Counted from the stretch's first letter, positions 8,692 to 17,727 are shown. The stretch is 64,000 bases of DNA from Bermanella sp034111105 (GCA_034111105.1 JAWUXY010000083.1:8069-72068); one strand, 5' to 3'. The notes: generated from the sequence alone by a model not told the origin. Numbers and translations: made by a program.

Positions 8692-9393
8692 ATGAAAGGC
8701 TTACGCCCTGAGCACAAAGCGTTAATACAAAGTAACCCTTGTTTAGCGCAGGTGTCTACTGAAACCCAGCAAAGCATTGCAGAAAGTGTGTATGTGAAGA
8801 CCCTTTCAAAAGGGCAATTACTGCATCGGCGTGGCGATGACGCCGTGGGGTATTATGGTGTGGTCTCTGGGCGTTTACGTATCAGTGCGCTTAGTCAGGA
8901 TGGCAAAGCACTTACTTTATGTTTTATGCAAAGTGGTGATTGGTTTGGTGAGATTTCACTAGTTGATGCAAAACCTCGCACCCATGATTGCGAAGTCACC
9001 GAAAACTGCGAGTTACTGATTATTCCCAAAACCAATTTTGAGCAATACTTATTAGAAGATACACAATCTTTACGACACATTACGCAGCACATTTGTCAGC
9101 GCTTACGCCGCGCTTTAAGTTTTATTGAACAAGTGGCGATTCAACCCTTACCTGAACGCATCGCACGACGCCTATTGGATTTGCTTGATTTAAATGGTGA
9201 ACATATAAAACTGAATCAGCAAGAACTTGCTCAAATGATGGGCGTGTCACGACAATCGATTTCAAAAATTTTATTAAGCTGGGCACAATCCGATTGGATC
9301 AAAATAGAATATAACCATGTAACCATACAACAAGCAGAATCGTTACGCACATTGTGCGTAACGAACTCTGTGCCTCAAGCTATTCATCAATAA
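8692..9393 (+). CDS. Crp/Fnr family transcriptional regulator
   Basis: The protein has 233 residues: an N-terminal cyclic-nucleotide-binding-like beta roll (about 20-130, with GWxGE-type segment SGDWFGEISLVD) and a C-terminal winged HTH (about 150-220), whose recognition helix is GVSRQSISKILLSW. The Fnr iron-sulfur cysteine cluster is absent, and the cAMP-contact residues of Crp are not clearly conserved, so the effector is unknown. It is divergent from the class II aldolase-hydrolase operon across 83 bases, a typical place for local control. It converges on the acyltransferase-like gene at 9402 with only eight bases between stops. Confidence 0.88.
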   Translation: MKGLRPEHKALIQSNPCLAQVSTETQQSIAESVYVKTLSKGQLLHRRGDDAVGYYGVVSGRLRISALSQDGKALTLCFMQSGDWFGEISLVDAKPRTHDCEVTENCELLIIPKTNFEQYLLEDTQSLRHITQHICQRLRRALSFIEQVAIQPLPERIARRLLDLLDLNGEHIKLNQQELAQMMGVSRQSISKILLSWAQSDWIKIEYNHVTIQQAESLRTLCVTNSVPQAIHQ

Positions 9394-9401
9394 TCAATCG
9401 A

Positions 9402-10208
9402 TTAATTCGCATAGGTAGGTGTTTTACGCGGTTTAGGTAACATGCCTTTCATTTTAACCGCCGCTTTACGCATTAAGTATTTAGGAAACGTTAAAATACT
9501 CACCTTACCAATTTGCAGCGCTTCATCGCCACGATCAAATCGCAGTAGGTCTTGATAGTATTCTGTTAATGCTTGATCACGATGGTGAAAACGGCCGTCA
9601 TCAGCGTCTTTTTCGAATACGGTGCCACCGACGCTGCCTTCAAACACAAATCGCGCTGGGTTAAATTTAGCGGTGTCTTTTATGGCGATGGATTCACGAT
9701 GATTTTTATCAATGGCACGGGCAATATCTAAGTGATGAATACTCGGTATTTTTACGCCATAAGGCGATGGGTATAAATTTTCAAAGTACATTGCCACATT
9801 ACCTAAGCTTGATAATACACAAGCACAGTTACTGATCCAGGTTTCTTTAAATAATGATTTTTTAATTATAAAGTTAAGCAAGAGCTTGCTCGTTAAGTGA
9901 TGAGTAAGATTTTGCCCTCTCGAATCTGGGTGTACACAAGTTAAACCCAGATGCAGTACATTGCCGCGCCCTTTAACAGGTAAAAAAAGCGCAGAGCAAA
10001 AGCCCATAAGCTTGCCGTTTTCATCTCGTGCTAAACAGATAACGGCTTTATCAAGTTCTGACTTTTCACCCGATAGCGCTTGATAATTAGGTGTTTTTTG
10101 AAAGCAGCTAGCGGCAACGTCACGCAGTTCTGTGACTAACGCTTGTTGCTCTTGATCCGATAAAACCTGACCCGGAAACACAAGCTGCTCATATTGGTAC
10201 TTACTCAT
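9402..10208 (-). CDS. GNAT-like acyltransferase, long form
   Basis: The N-terminal half has the GNAT acetyl-CoA signature: a central strand in LHLGLTCVHP followed by the pyrophosphate-binding turn DSRGQNLTHHL (about residues 90-115). The C-terminal 110 residues are not recognised and end in a basic tail (MKGMLPKPRKTP). The annotated start is residue 49 of the longest frame, because GGGAGAC lies just upstream of that ATG and the preceding 48 codons look like intergenic sequence. The length is then about 268. The acceptor substrate is unknown. It stands alone, convergent with the Crp/Fnr gene. Confidence 0.7.
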   Translation of the reverse strand: MSKYQYEQLVFPGQVLSDQEQQALVTELRDVAASCFQKTPNYQALSGEKSELDKAVICLARDENGKLMGFCSALFLPVKGRGNVLHLGLTCVHPDSRGQNLTHHLTSKLLLNFIIKKSLFKETWISNCACVLSSLGNVAMYFENLYPSPYGVKIPSIHHLDIARAIDKNHRESIAIKDTAKFNPARFVFEGSVGGTVFEKDADDGRFHHRDQALTEYYQDLLRFDRGDEALQIGKVSILTFPKYLMRKAAVKMKGMLPKPRKTPTYAN

Positions 10209-10443
10209 ACTGTCTCCCTGACCCTTAAAAGTCATTCGTTCAATTAATAAGCCCAGACTAGGTGTGAGGTATGACAAAGATGTGACATTACATGTCAGTT
10301 TGATGAAACTTTCATCAATAACATAAAGGGAGTTATCCGGCCTAATATTCATATTCTCAATCTAATTGATCCAATCTTTATACGCATTACCCCCCATAGG
10401 TTCGCTAAACTCAGTACATAACGTAACCGAATAAGGAATGAAA

Positions 10444-11313
10444 ATGGCCAAGCTATTACAAGGGGATCGTAAACCACTTGACGGATTCGAAGTCACCCGT
10501 ATCCTGCCTAACTTTGATAAAAAAATGGTGGGACCATTTATCTTCTTTGACCACATGGGGCCCGCCGTATTTGCGCCGGGCAATGGCATTGATGTACGCC
10601 CTCACCCACACATTGGCCTTGCAACCATTACCTATATGCTTGAAGGCCGTTTGCTGCACAGAGACAGCTTAGGTAATAACCTTGAGATTATTCCCGGAGA
10701 TATCAACTGGATGACCGCAGGTAAAGGCATTACTCATAGTGAGCGCGAAACGCTAGAGGTAAAAGCCGCAGAGCATACGCTAAACGGTTTACAAACATGG
10801 GTGGCCCTACCAAAAGACAAAGCTGAAATAGAGCCTTCTTTTACACATGTGAAAAAATCGCAACTGCCTCACTTTATGAAAGAAGGGGTTTTAATGCGCT
10901 TAATTGCAGGTGAAGCAGCAGGCAAAACCGCCCCGATTAAAACCTACAGCCCAATGTTTTATATGGATGTGCTGGCACCGCAAGGTAAAACCATTGATCG
11001 ACCCAATCCCGATCAAGAATGCGCGGCTTATGTGCTACAAGGTGAAATACGTATTGGGGAGCAATCGTTTGGGGTTGGCCAGTTTGTGCTATTGGAAGAC
11101 GAGCAATCAATACAAACCAATCAACAAAGCCGTTTCGTATTATTGGGTGGCGAGCGCTGGGAAGAAACCCCTCATATGTTTTGGAACTTTGTATCGTTTG
11201 ATAAAAATCGACTTGCAAAAGCCAAACAAGATTGGAAAGGTGGCCGTTTTCCTACGATCCCTGGGGACGAAGATGAATTCACGCCACTGCCCGAAAAACC
11301 AACCGTAAAATAA
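10444..11313 (+). CDS. Pirin family bicupin protein
   Basis: This 289-residue protein is a pirin. The N-terminal cupin carries the metal-binding His set in DVRPHPHIGLATITYMLEG with HRDSLG after it; the C-terminal cupin (about 180-285) is the usual second barrel. Bacterial pirins bind Fe and several act as quercetin 2,3-dioxygenases or as redox-sensing cofactors; the role here is not determined. Two in-frame ATG codons lie at 10438 and 10444. AAGGA is only three to four bases from the first and about nine from the second, so I prefer 10444. Confidence 0.9.
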   Translation: MAKLLQGDRKPLDGFEVTRILPNFDKKMVGPFIFFDHMGPAVFAPGNGIDVRPHPHIGLATITYMLEGRLLHRDSLGNNLEIIPGDINWMTAGKGITHSERETLEVKAAEHTLNGLQTWVALPKDKAEIEPSFTHVKKSQLPHFMKEGVLMRLIAGEAAGKTAPIKTYSPMFYMDVLAPQGKTIDRPNPDQECAAYVLQGEIRIGEQSFGVGQFVLLEDEQSIQTNQQSRFVLLGGERWEETPHMFWNFVSFDKNRLAKAKQDWKGGRFPTIPGDEDEFTPLPEKPTVK

Positions 11314-11367
11314 TTACATAAATAAATGCTGATCAATCTACTATCCGACAATAAACGCATTTTGTTT

Positions 11368-11407
11368 TTATATGATTATCTTAATAGCCATTAAGATAAT
11401 CATATAA
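11368..11407. repeat. Perfect 18-bp-arm AT-rich palindrome
   Basis: TTATATGATTATCTTAAT at 11368-11385 is the exact reverse complement of 11390-11407, with a four-base AGCC centre. It sits between the convergent pirin and histidine kinase genes. Neither side has a run of T directly after the stem, so it is not a textbook intrinsic terminator, though a stem this long could still stop or stabilise transcripts from both genes. Confidence 0.8.
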
Positions 11408-11455
11408 GTCACACAGTAAAAGCATAGAGGCAAAATTAAACAGTCATATATGAAA

Positions 11456-12655
11456 TTATAACGAGGGTGTCATAGGTAAGCTGAATTTTATACGCGCACC
11501 GTTGGTGTACTGCTTATCAACCCAGATACGACCATTTTGAGTGGTAATCAACTCGGCGCATAAACTAAGGCCAATACCGGTTCCTTTAACGCCAGCAGTG
11601 TCCGCTTGACTATCTACCGATGATTCAAATAATTTATCAAGCACAGCCGGTGAGATACCATCACCTTGATCTTCAATACTGATAACAATATTTTGATTCT
11701 CTTTAACTGCACTGATTTTGATCATGCCGTGATCCGGGGAATATTTAATGGCATTGGCTAAAATATTTCGCAAAATTGTTTTACCGATCGCCACATCCGC
11801 CAGTACGGTTAGTGCAGGGTCAATATTATTTTGGCAATCAATCATTTTTAATTGTATCGAGTCTTGTAGCAGCTCTATACTTTCTTGTGCAATCGGTGCG
11901 AGGTGGCAAAGCGTCGGTGTCGATTGGGTGCGTCCTAAGCGTTGCTGCGTCCACTGGATGAGTTCTTCTAATACCTGAAAAACCTGTAATGAAGACGATA
12001 AAATCCCGCCAGCCATACTCTGAATTTTATCAGAATCAACCGTGCCAACATTGTCATATAAGAGACGAGACAGACCAATGATGCCGGTAAAGGGCGAGCG
12101 TAAATCGTGACCAATGACTGAAAACATTTTCTCCCGTTCTTGGTCTACTTGCTTTAATTTTTTGTAATTAACTCTCAGCTCAAGCTGACCTATTACCTGC
12201 TTGGCTAGTATCTGCAATGCGCGCTTTTGTTCATCGGTTAATGTTTTTGGCTCTTGATCTATTACGCATAACGTTCCGATCGGCAGCCCATTTTCTGAGA
12301 CTAACGGAGCACCTGCATAAAAACGAATATTAGGGTCTTTTGTAACAAGAGGGTTATCCGCAAAGCGATCATCTTCTAACGCATTGGGTATTTCAAACAC
12401 GTCAGGTTGTAAAATCGCATGGGCACAAAAGGCAAGTTCTCTCGGTGTTTCATGGGCATCTAAACCCACGCGAGATTTAAACCACTGACGATCCGAATCA
12501 ATCAAACTGATAAGTGAAACAGGCGCACCACAAATGTTACTCGCAAGCTCAGTTAACTCATCAAAGGCCTCTTCATCCTCGCTGTCTAACACATCAAAAC
12601 GCATCAATTCAGCTAAACGCTGAGCTTCGTTTTCATGCTGCGGAGCACTTTGCAT
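11456..12655 (-). CDS. GAF-domain sensor histidine kinase
   Basis: This 399-residue, soluble-looking kinase has an N-terminal GAF domain (about 20-165, with GLPIGTLCVID typical of the family). A dimerisation/phosphoacceptor helix carries the H-box VIGHDLRSPFTG (about 185-250), and an HATPase follows with the N-box ILANAIKYSPD, DQGDGI and GTGIGLSLC (about 285-395). It should autophosphorylate on His and pass phosphate to a response regulator that is not encoded next to it. No membrane segments are seen, so the GAF domain probably reads a cytosolic ligand. A very strong Shine-Dalgarno (GGAGAGGTG) precedes the ATG. Confidence 0.92.
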   Translation of the reverse strand: MQSAPQHENEAQRLAELMRFDVLDSEDEEAFDELTELASNICGAPVSLISLIDSDRQWFKSRVGLDAHETPRELAFCAHAILQPDVFEIPNALEDDRFADNPLVTKDPNIRFYAGAPLVSENGLPIGTLCVIDQEPKTLTDEQKRALQILAKQVIGQLELRVNYKKLKQVDQEREKMFSVIGHDLRSPFTGIIGLSRLLYDNVGTVDSDKIQSMAGGILSSSLQVFQVLEELIQWTQQRLGRTQSTPTLCHLAPIAQESIELLQDSIQLKMIDCQNNIDPALTVLADVAIGKTILRNILANAIKYSPDHGMIKISAVKENQNIVISIEDQGDGISPAVLDKLFESSVDSQADTAGVKGTGIGLSLCAELITTQNGRIWVDKQYTNGARIKFSLPMTPSL

Positions 12656-12730
12656 GGCTCACCTCTCCTACAAACTACCTTAATACTAGATCACAATGCG
12701 GAGAGTGCTCAGCTATTAGGCACATAATGC

Positions 12731-12764
12731 AAAAAGGCCAAATGATTCTTCATTTGGCCTTTTT
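12731..12764. terminator. Bidirectional intrinsic terminator
   Basis: A 14-bp stem (AAAAAGGCCAAATG against CATTTGGCCTTTTT) with an ATTCTT loop lies ten bases past the stop of the minus-strand TPR gene. It closes the ect-ask-TPR run before the histidine kinase gene begins. Confidence 0.9.
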
Positions 12765-12773
12765 AATGAGCAA

Positions 12774-13694
12774 TTACGCAGACTCATCGGTTTGATTTAA
12801 AGCATCCTCACCAATGAGTTCTTTAAAGCGCTCATTGTCATGCAGGGGCTTCATAACAGGGTCACTGAGAATATCTTCTCTGTAGGTATCCGTTCGCTCT
12901 AGAACCTCTGCGACGTAGTTAACCGCTTCTTCATGCATGCCTAGTACAGTATAAGCACAGGCTAATTGATAAAATGCATGGCTGTTTTCAGGGTCAATCG
13001 CCAGTGCTTGATAGCACAGATTAATGGCCCATTGCGGCTCATTGAGCTCCAGCACCGCATCTGCTTTGTACGTCAGTGCTTCGGTATCATCACGGCGTAA
13101 TTTCAAGATCTGATCATAGACCGCAATCTTATTGTTGAAGTTATTCTCACGAGCGGCTCTTAACCACAAAGACTGACGTTCTTGTGTTAACTCGATCTCT
13201 TCGCGGTTATCTTCAATATCCTGGGTCTTTTGGTTCAGCTGACTTTCAATGACGTGTAAACGGCGCTCATATTCACCCACCAAACGCGAGATTTCTTCGT
13301 CGGCCTGCGAATGTACACGTTCTTTTATATCTCGAATTGAGGTCCAACCTACGATCACTAAAATCGACGTAGCCGCTGCAATCAAATAAAAGAAATAGGT
13401 TACCGTATTGGTCGAATACATGACCGCGCGATCAACACTGCTATGTTCTCGGTCAACAATCTGCTGAATAATCTCCGATTTTTGGGCGGCAAGCTCTGTG
13501 CGCAGTTGCTTTAAGTCATCAAGTACATAACGCTCTACAAATGGGTTGAATAATGGCTCTTTTAACGCCTCAACAACCACTTTTGCTTGGTCATTTTTTT
13601 TATCTCGAGCGTCATCTGTCGCGCCTGCTGCCCACACTTGCTGGCTGATTAGAGCAAGTGCAATAACCAATCCCTTTATTAGGATGCCAGGCAT
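12774..13694 (-). CDS. Membrane-anchored TPR protein downstream of ask
   Basis: The protein has 306 residues. It begins with a signal-like hydrophobic stretch ending QQVWAAGA, has a transmembrane segment (about 97-118, YFFYLIAAATSILVIVGW), a predicted coiled coil (about 125-175) and three TPR-like helix pairs (about 180-285, with ALTYKADAVLELNEPQWAINLCYQALAIDP-type residues at 203-232). It is a structural or scaffolding protein of unknown role. Its start codon lies inside the last 16 bases of ask, so it should be translationally coupled to the ectoine operon. A role in osmotic stress is therefore suggested only by position. I do not recognise a named family. Confidence 0.75.
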   Translation of the reverse strand: MPGILIKGLVIALALISQQVWAAGATDDARDKKNDQAKVVVEALKEPLFNPFVERYVLDDLKQLRTELAAQKSEIIQQIVDREHSSVDRAVMYSTNTVTYFFYLIAAATSILVIVGWTSIRDIKERVHSQADEEISRLVGEYERRLHVIESQLNQKTQDIEDNREEIELTQERQSLWLRAARENNFNNKIAVYDQILKLRRDDTEALTYKADAVLELNEPQWAINLCYQALAIDPENSHAFYQLACAYTVLGMHEEAVNYVAEVLERTDTYREDILSDPVMKPLHDNERFKELIGEDALNQTDESA

Positions 13695-15124
13695 ATAGCG
13701 TCCCCATGTTCATGCACTTCGACTAAGCAACTGTGTAAACTCTTTACCGCTTGCTCGTAATCACTTTCATTTACTAAAAATTGCATATAAACCTGACGCA
13801 TAGATTGGTGCATGGCAAGAACACTGATATTTTGATCCGCCAACGCTTTAACTGTTCTAGCTAAAATACCCGGCACTTGCATATCGCTACCGATAGCAGA
13901 AACAATGGCTACTTTTTGCTGTTTGATTTCCGCTTCATCGAAATGCTCTTCTAAAGCCGCTCGAATACGCTTCACCGTTTTAAGATTAGTCGATAAATAG
14001 TGAGTAATGGTATTAGCGTTAATATCTTTTGAGACAATATGAGCTTTAAAACGCTGAATGATTCGCAAAATGTCCTGATCAACCTGCTGAATGTTACCCG
14101 CCATGTCTTGATCAAAGACCTCGATGGCATACACGCCTTTGCAACCGGCGATGATTTCTACGCACGGTTTATCGCTGACATAATCACCTGTGATCAAGGT
14201 GCCAGTGTGCTCTGGTTCAAATGTGTTTTTAACACGCAGTGCAATATTGTTTTGGCGTAAGCCTTTTGCGGCTTTAGGGTGAATGGCTTCCATCCCTAAA
14301 TTAGCAAGTTGGTCAGCAACGTCGTAGTTGGTACGCCCAATTGGAACCGCGTTATGCTCACCAACTAATCGAGGGTCAGCGCTGCTTAAGTGAAACTCTT
14401 TGTGAATAACGGCTTCTTTGGCATGGCTTAATACCGCAATACGGCTAAAGGTCATTTCAGAATAACCACGATCAAACGTGCTCATTAGTCCGTCTTGACT
14501 GTGTGCATAACCGGTAACGATTGGCAGCTGTGTACTTAGGTCAATGTGTTCGAAGGCCAGTTTAATGCGTTCGTCTAATGTCGTGTGCTCGCTACTTTGC
14601 CAAGCGGTTAAATCCACAAAAATAGCATTCACGCCATCACGCTGTAATAACTCGGCCATGTTCCAAGCACTGTGGGCTTCGCCCAAGCTCGCTAACATTT
14701 CACGTACGGTCGCAAGGTGGTCTTCAATTGCAAAATGACCATGACTGCACAAGCTTTGTAAATCCGCCAGCACGTGTTGTGCATTATCAATGCGTTCACA
14801 AATAAACTGATTGGCTTTAACCAATAATGCATCTGAAAATAACAGCGCATTAATCGCCAACATCTCTTGTTTAAGGCTAAGCAATGCGGCTAACCAGCTA
14901 TCGTCATTCACACCATTGGCAAACAATGCGTATACGCCAGGCTGACCATTCTTTTTATGTTCAAGCAATTTGTCCGTCAAGCCGCCATAGGCGCTCACTA
15001 CAAATATACGCTGATAAAGATCGCCCTTCCCCACTGGCTGTAAGATGATATTGTCTCGAACCGAGACATAATCAGTCATGGATGTACCGCCAATTTTTTC
15101 TACACTATGATTTGCCAATGACAT
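13679..15124 (-). CDS. ask: Ectoine-pathway aspartate kinase (Ask_Ect)
   Basis: The enzyme phosphorylates L-aspartate, the first step toward aspartate semialdehyde, the precursor of ectoine. The 481-residue protein has the amino-acid-kinase domain with the N-terminal VEKIGGTSMTDY motif and the substrate loop GRTNYD. Two C-terminal ACT domains follow (about 325-475, e.g. VAIVSAIGSDMQVPGI). Ask_Ect enzymes are the branch dedicated to ectoine clusters and are described as less feedback-inhibited than housekeeping aspartokinases. It is the fourth gene of ectA-B-C-ask, 54 bases after ectC. GGAAAA precedes the ATG. Confidence 0.95.
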   Translation of the reverse strand: MSLANHSVEKIGGTSMTDYVSVRDNIILQPVGKGDLYQRIFVVSAYGGLTDKLLEHKKNGQPGVYALFANGVNDDSWLAALLSLKQEMLAINALLFSDALLVKANQFICERIDNAQHVLADLQSLCSHGHFAIEDHLATVREMLASLGEAHSAWNMAELLQRDGVNAIFVDLTAWQSSEHTTLDERIKLAFEHIDLSTQLPIVTGYAHSQDGLMSTFDRGYSEMTFSRIAVLSHAKEAVIHKEFHLSSADPRLVGEHNAVPIGRTNYDVADQLANLGMEAIHPKAAKGLRQNNIALRVKNTFEPEHTGTLITGDYVSDKPCVEIIAGCKGVYAIEVFDQDMAGNIQQVDQDILRIIQRFKAHIVSKDINANTITHYLSTNLKTVKRIRAALEEHFDEAEIKQQKVAIVSAIGSDMQVPGILARTVKALADQNISVLAMHQSMRQVYMQFLVNESDYEQAVKSLHSCLVEVHEHGDAICLAS

Positions 15125-15178
15125 ATTTTTTCCACTTTATTCTACTAATCTAATGTTAAATTGAATGAACGAATCAAA

Positions 15179-15583
15179 TTAGTCGGTGATGACGTCAGCT
15201 TGTAGCTCGTACGCACCATCTTTGTTATGTACTTCGTTACCAATAACAGGAGGGTTAAACACACACGCCATTTTCATTTCTGTTGTCGCGCGTAAAACAT
15301 GTTTATCATGCTTATCTAGGATATAAATAGTTCCGGGTTTAATCGGGTAAACCTTACCATCGGCTAACGTTTCAACTTCACCTTCGCCAGACATACAAAA
15401 CACAGACTCTAAATGGTTCTGGTAGTGCATTTGAAAATCAGCACCGGCATAAATAGTCGTAATGTGAAAAGAAAAACCCATATTGTCATCTTTTAACAAC
15501 AGGCGCGTGCTGTCCCAGTTATTGCTTGGGTCAACCACTTTACGGTTTGTTTGCTCTGCTTCTTCTAATGTTCTTACAATCAT
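15179..15583 (-). CDS. ectC: L-ectoine synthase
   Basis: EctC is a cupin that removes water from N-gamma-acetyl-2,4-diaminobutyrate and closes the tetrahydropyrimidine ring of ectoine. The 134-residue length and the sequence are canonical. E59 (in HLESVF), Y87 (in GTIYILD) and H95 (in DKHVLRA) fall where the iron ligands of characterised ectoine synthases lie. It is the third gene of the operon, 93 bases after ectB. No ectoine hydroxylase gene (ectD) follows, so this window encodes ectoine but not 5-hydroxyectoine synthesis. Confidence 0.98.
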   Translation of the reverse strand: MIVRTLEEAEQTNRKVVDPSNNWDSTRLLLKDDNMGFSFHITTIYAGADFQMHYQNHLESVFCMSGEGEVETLADGKVYPIKPGTIYILDKHDKHVLRATTEMKMACVFNPPVIGNEVHNKDGAYELQADVITD

Positions 15584-15676
15584 AATAAAACCACTATTAA
15601 TCTATAAAAATGTACATAATTTATTATGCATAGACTTTCATAAAAGAAAGCCTATGTCTGTTAACACGAGCCGATA

Positions 15677-16981
15677 TTAGCTGGCCATTTCAACGTCGTC
15701 GAAGTAATCCTTATCTTCAGGAATGTCTTCTTTTGCACACACGGCTCTAATCGCCTCTTCAACGATATCAAGGCCTTGTTTCAAGTTCTCATCACTGATG
15801 ATCAGTGGGCATAGGAATTTAACCACTTCATCATCTGCACCACTGGTTTCAATGATTAAATTTTTCTTAAAGGCCGCACGGGTGATTAGGTTGGCAATTT
15901 CACCATTCACACAGCTAATGCCTCGGAACATACCACGACCACGAATCGTGAAGTTACCTTCACCGTATTTCTCGACAATGTCCTCTAAACGCTGGGCAAT
16001 ATAATCCCCTTTGCGCTTAATGTCTTTAGCGAATTTGTCATCGCTCCAAAAAGTATCAATAGCCGCTTTTGCCGTCACGAAGGCGAAGTTATTACCACGG
16101 AAAGTACCGTTATGCTCACCTGGCTTCCAAAGGTCTAATTCTGGGCTCATCAATACAACGGCAAATGGTAACCCATAACCGCTAAATGACTTAGAAAGGG
16201 TCACGATATCAGGCTTAATACCGGCGTCTTCAAAGCTAAAAAATGTCCCCGTACGGCCACAACCGGCTTGGATATCATCAACAATGAGCAATACATCGTG
16301 CTTACGGCATACTTTTTCTAGGTTTTGTAACCACTCAAAGCTAGCGGCGTTAATACCACCTTCCCCTTGAACGGTTTCAACAATCACCGCGGCAGGTAAA
16401 TCAACACCACTGCTGGAATCTGACAAGACTTTATCCAGATAAAAGGTCGTGTCCAGTTCATCACCCATATAACCATCAAAAGGCAAACGAGACGAGCCAC
16501 CCAAACTTACACCCGCCGCACCACGGTGATGGGAGTTACCGGTAGTCGCAAGTGAGCCCAAGCTCACACCATGGAAACCATTAGTGAAAGAGATAACATT
16601 CTCACGGCCTTTAATATTACGGGCTAGCTTAAGTGCGGCTTCAACCGCGTTGGTACCCGTTGGGCCAGTAAATTGAACCATGTAGTTCAAATCACGCGGC
16701 TTTAAGATTTTTTCATTGAAGGTCTCAAGGAACTCACCTTTCGCCTTGGTGTGTAAATCCAAACCGTGGCAAATACCGTCATCTTGAATATATTGAAGCA
16801 GCTTCTCTTTGAATACAGGGTGGTTATGGCCGTAGTTGAGCGTGCCAGCGCCAGCTAGGAAGTCAAGATACTGATTGCCGTCTTCATCGTATAAATACTC
16901 GCCTTGCGCTTTGTTGAATAAACGAGGGAATGCGCGGGCGTAAGATTGTACTTCTGATTCGATTTCGTCAAAAATTTTCAT
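15677..16981 (-). CDS. ectB: L-2,4-diaminobutyrate:2-oxoglutarate aminotransferase
   Basis: EctB transfers the amino group of glutamate to aspartate semialdehyde to make 2,4-diaminobutyrate, the first committed ectoine step. It is a class III PLP enzyme of 434 residues. Visible marks are the cofactor-phosphate segment TGPTGTNAVEAALKLAR, the PLP-ring Asp in LLIVDDIQAGCGR and the Schiff-base Lys in TLSKSFSGYG. The N-terminal FDEIESEVQSYARAFP segment is typical of EctB. AAGGAAG lies five bases before the ATG. ectA is 59 bases upstream. Confidence 0.98.
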   Translation of the reverse strand: MKIFDEIESEVQSYARAFPRLFNKAQGEYLYDEDGNQYLDFLAGAGTLNYGHNHPVFKEKLLQYIQDDGICHGLDLHTKAKGEFLETFNEKILKPRDLNYMVQFTGPTGTNAVEAALKLARNIKGRENVISFTNGFHGVSLGSLATTGNSHHRGAAGVSLGGSSRLPFDGYMGDELDTTFYLDKVLSDSSSGVDLPAAVIVETVQGEGGINAASFEWLQNLEKVCRKHDVLLIVDDIQAGCGRTGTFFSFEDAGIKPDIVTLSKSFSGYGLPFAVVLMSPELDLWKPGEHNGTFRGNNFAFVTAKAAIDTFWSDDKFAKDIKRKGDYIAQRLEDIVEKYGEGNFTIRGRGMFRGISCVNGEIANLITRAAFKKNLIIETSGADDEVVKFLCPLIISDENLKQGLDIVEEAIRAVCAKEDIPEDKDYFDDVEMAS

Positions 16982-17040
16982 AATTCTTCCTTTCTATAAG
17001 AGAAATAATTAATAAGTTTAATAATGGGTAATGAATAAGA

Positions 17041-17544
17041 TTAACTAAACGGCCCAATGCGGACGAGCATTTCGGTATCGTGCAAACCATTGAAGTGCTG
17101 TTGTTTTTCAAACATCACAGAACGGGTCAACTGCGTATTTAGCGTTTGTGCGGCGCGTTCAAATAACGCCCAAGACGCACCATTGGATTCTGTAATGGTG
17201 GTTTCAATAAATTTAACCTGCGCGCAATTCTCGCGCTGCAATATGTGCTGAATCATACGAGAGGCTAACCCTTGGCCTCGCGCCTTATCCGATACAGCCA
17301 CTTGCCAGATAAACAATGTGTCGGGCTTGCCCGGCAAAATATAACCAGAAATAAAACCAACCAGTTGGCCTTTGCCATCATCACCATATAACACGGCCGC
17401 AACCGAGGTGTCGGCAAAGTGAGAGCACTGCAAGAGATTACAATAAGCAGAGTTGGTATCTAACGGCGGGCAGTTTTGCACCAATTCATACACTGACATG
17501 CCGTCTTCGGCTGTCGGTATCTGTAATTCAATGGCGAGCGACAT
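17041..17544 (-). CDS. ectA: L-2,4-diaminobutyric acid acetyltransferase
   Basis: EctA acetylates the gamma-amino group of 2,4-diaminobutyrate with acetyl-CoA. It is a 167-residue GNAT protein: the EctA-specific N-terminal half has LVQNCPPLDTNSAYCNLLQC, and the acetyl-CoA loop is SDKARGQGLASRM (about residues 92-104). It is the first gene of the ectoine operon. AGGAAAAG precedes the ATG. The 224-base region upstream holds a strong match to the EctR1 operator and the divergent start of the cheW-like gene. Confidence 0.97.
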   Translation of the reverse strand: MSLAIELQIPTAEDGMSVYELVQNCPPLDTNSAYCNLLQCSHFADTSVAAVLYGDDGKGQLVGFISGYILPGKPDTLFIWQVAVSDKARGQGLASRMIQHILQRENCAQVKFIETTITESNGASWALFERAAQTLNTQLTRSVMFEKQQHFNGLHDTEMLVRIGPFS

Positions 17545-17697
17545 AGATTTCTTTTCCTGTATTACCTTAAGGGCTCTATTATTTACTACTCTAAAGACTT
17601 TTTAAACCCCAAACGCCTAAATAAAGCAAATATGTTCACAAAACATACTAATAAACACACATAATTGGCAAATAATAGGCATTCATCTTGAATTTTC

Positions 17698-17727
17698 TTT
17701 AGTACTATAAATATAGTACACTAAATA
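17698..17727. promoter_or_regulatory. EctR-type operator in the ectA/cheW-marR intergenic region
   Basis: Read on the minus strand, 17727-17710 is TATTTAGTGTACTATATT. As I recall it, the published EctR1 site of a methylotroph is TATTTAGT-GT-ACTATATA, so 17 of 18 positions agree. An overlapping perfect palindrome, GTACTATA-AA-TATAGTAC, lies at 17702-17719. On the plus strand TTGAAT (17688-17693) and TATAGT (17712-17717), 18 bases apart, would make a promoter for the cheW-marR operon with its -10 inside the operator, consistent with autoregulation. Confidence 0.7.

Noticed and set aside
8523..8777. 84-residue minus-strand frame across the class II aldolase/Crp gap
   Set aside because: It overlaps both divergent genes, and its sequence is a shadow of the Crp/Fnr reading frame.
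9391..9405. AATCGATT near the Crp/Fnr gene end, similar to the palindrome at 59784-59797
   Set aside because: The shared core is only about ten bases of common AT-rich palindrome; two occurrences are not evidence for a repeat family.
10904..11308. 134-residue alternative frame inside the pirin gene
   Set aside because: The pirin frame carries the conserved cupin motifs; this one is a basic, motif-free shadow.
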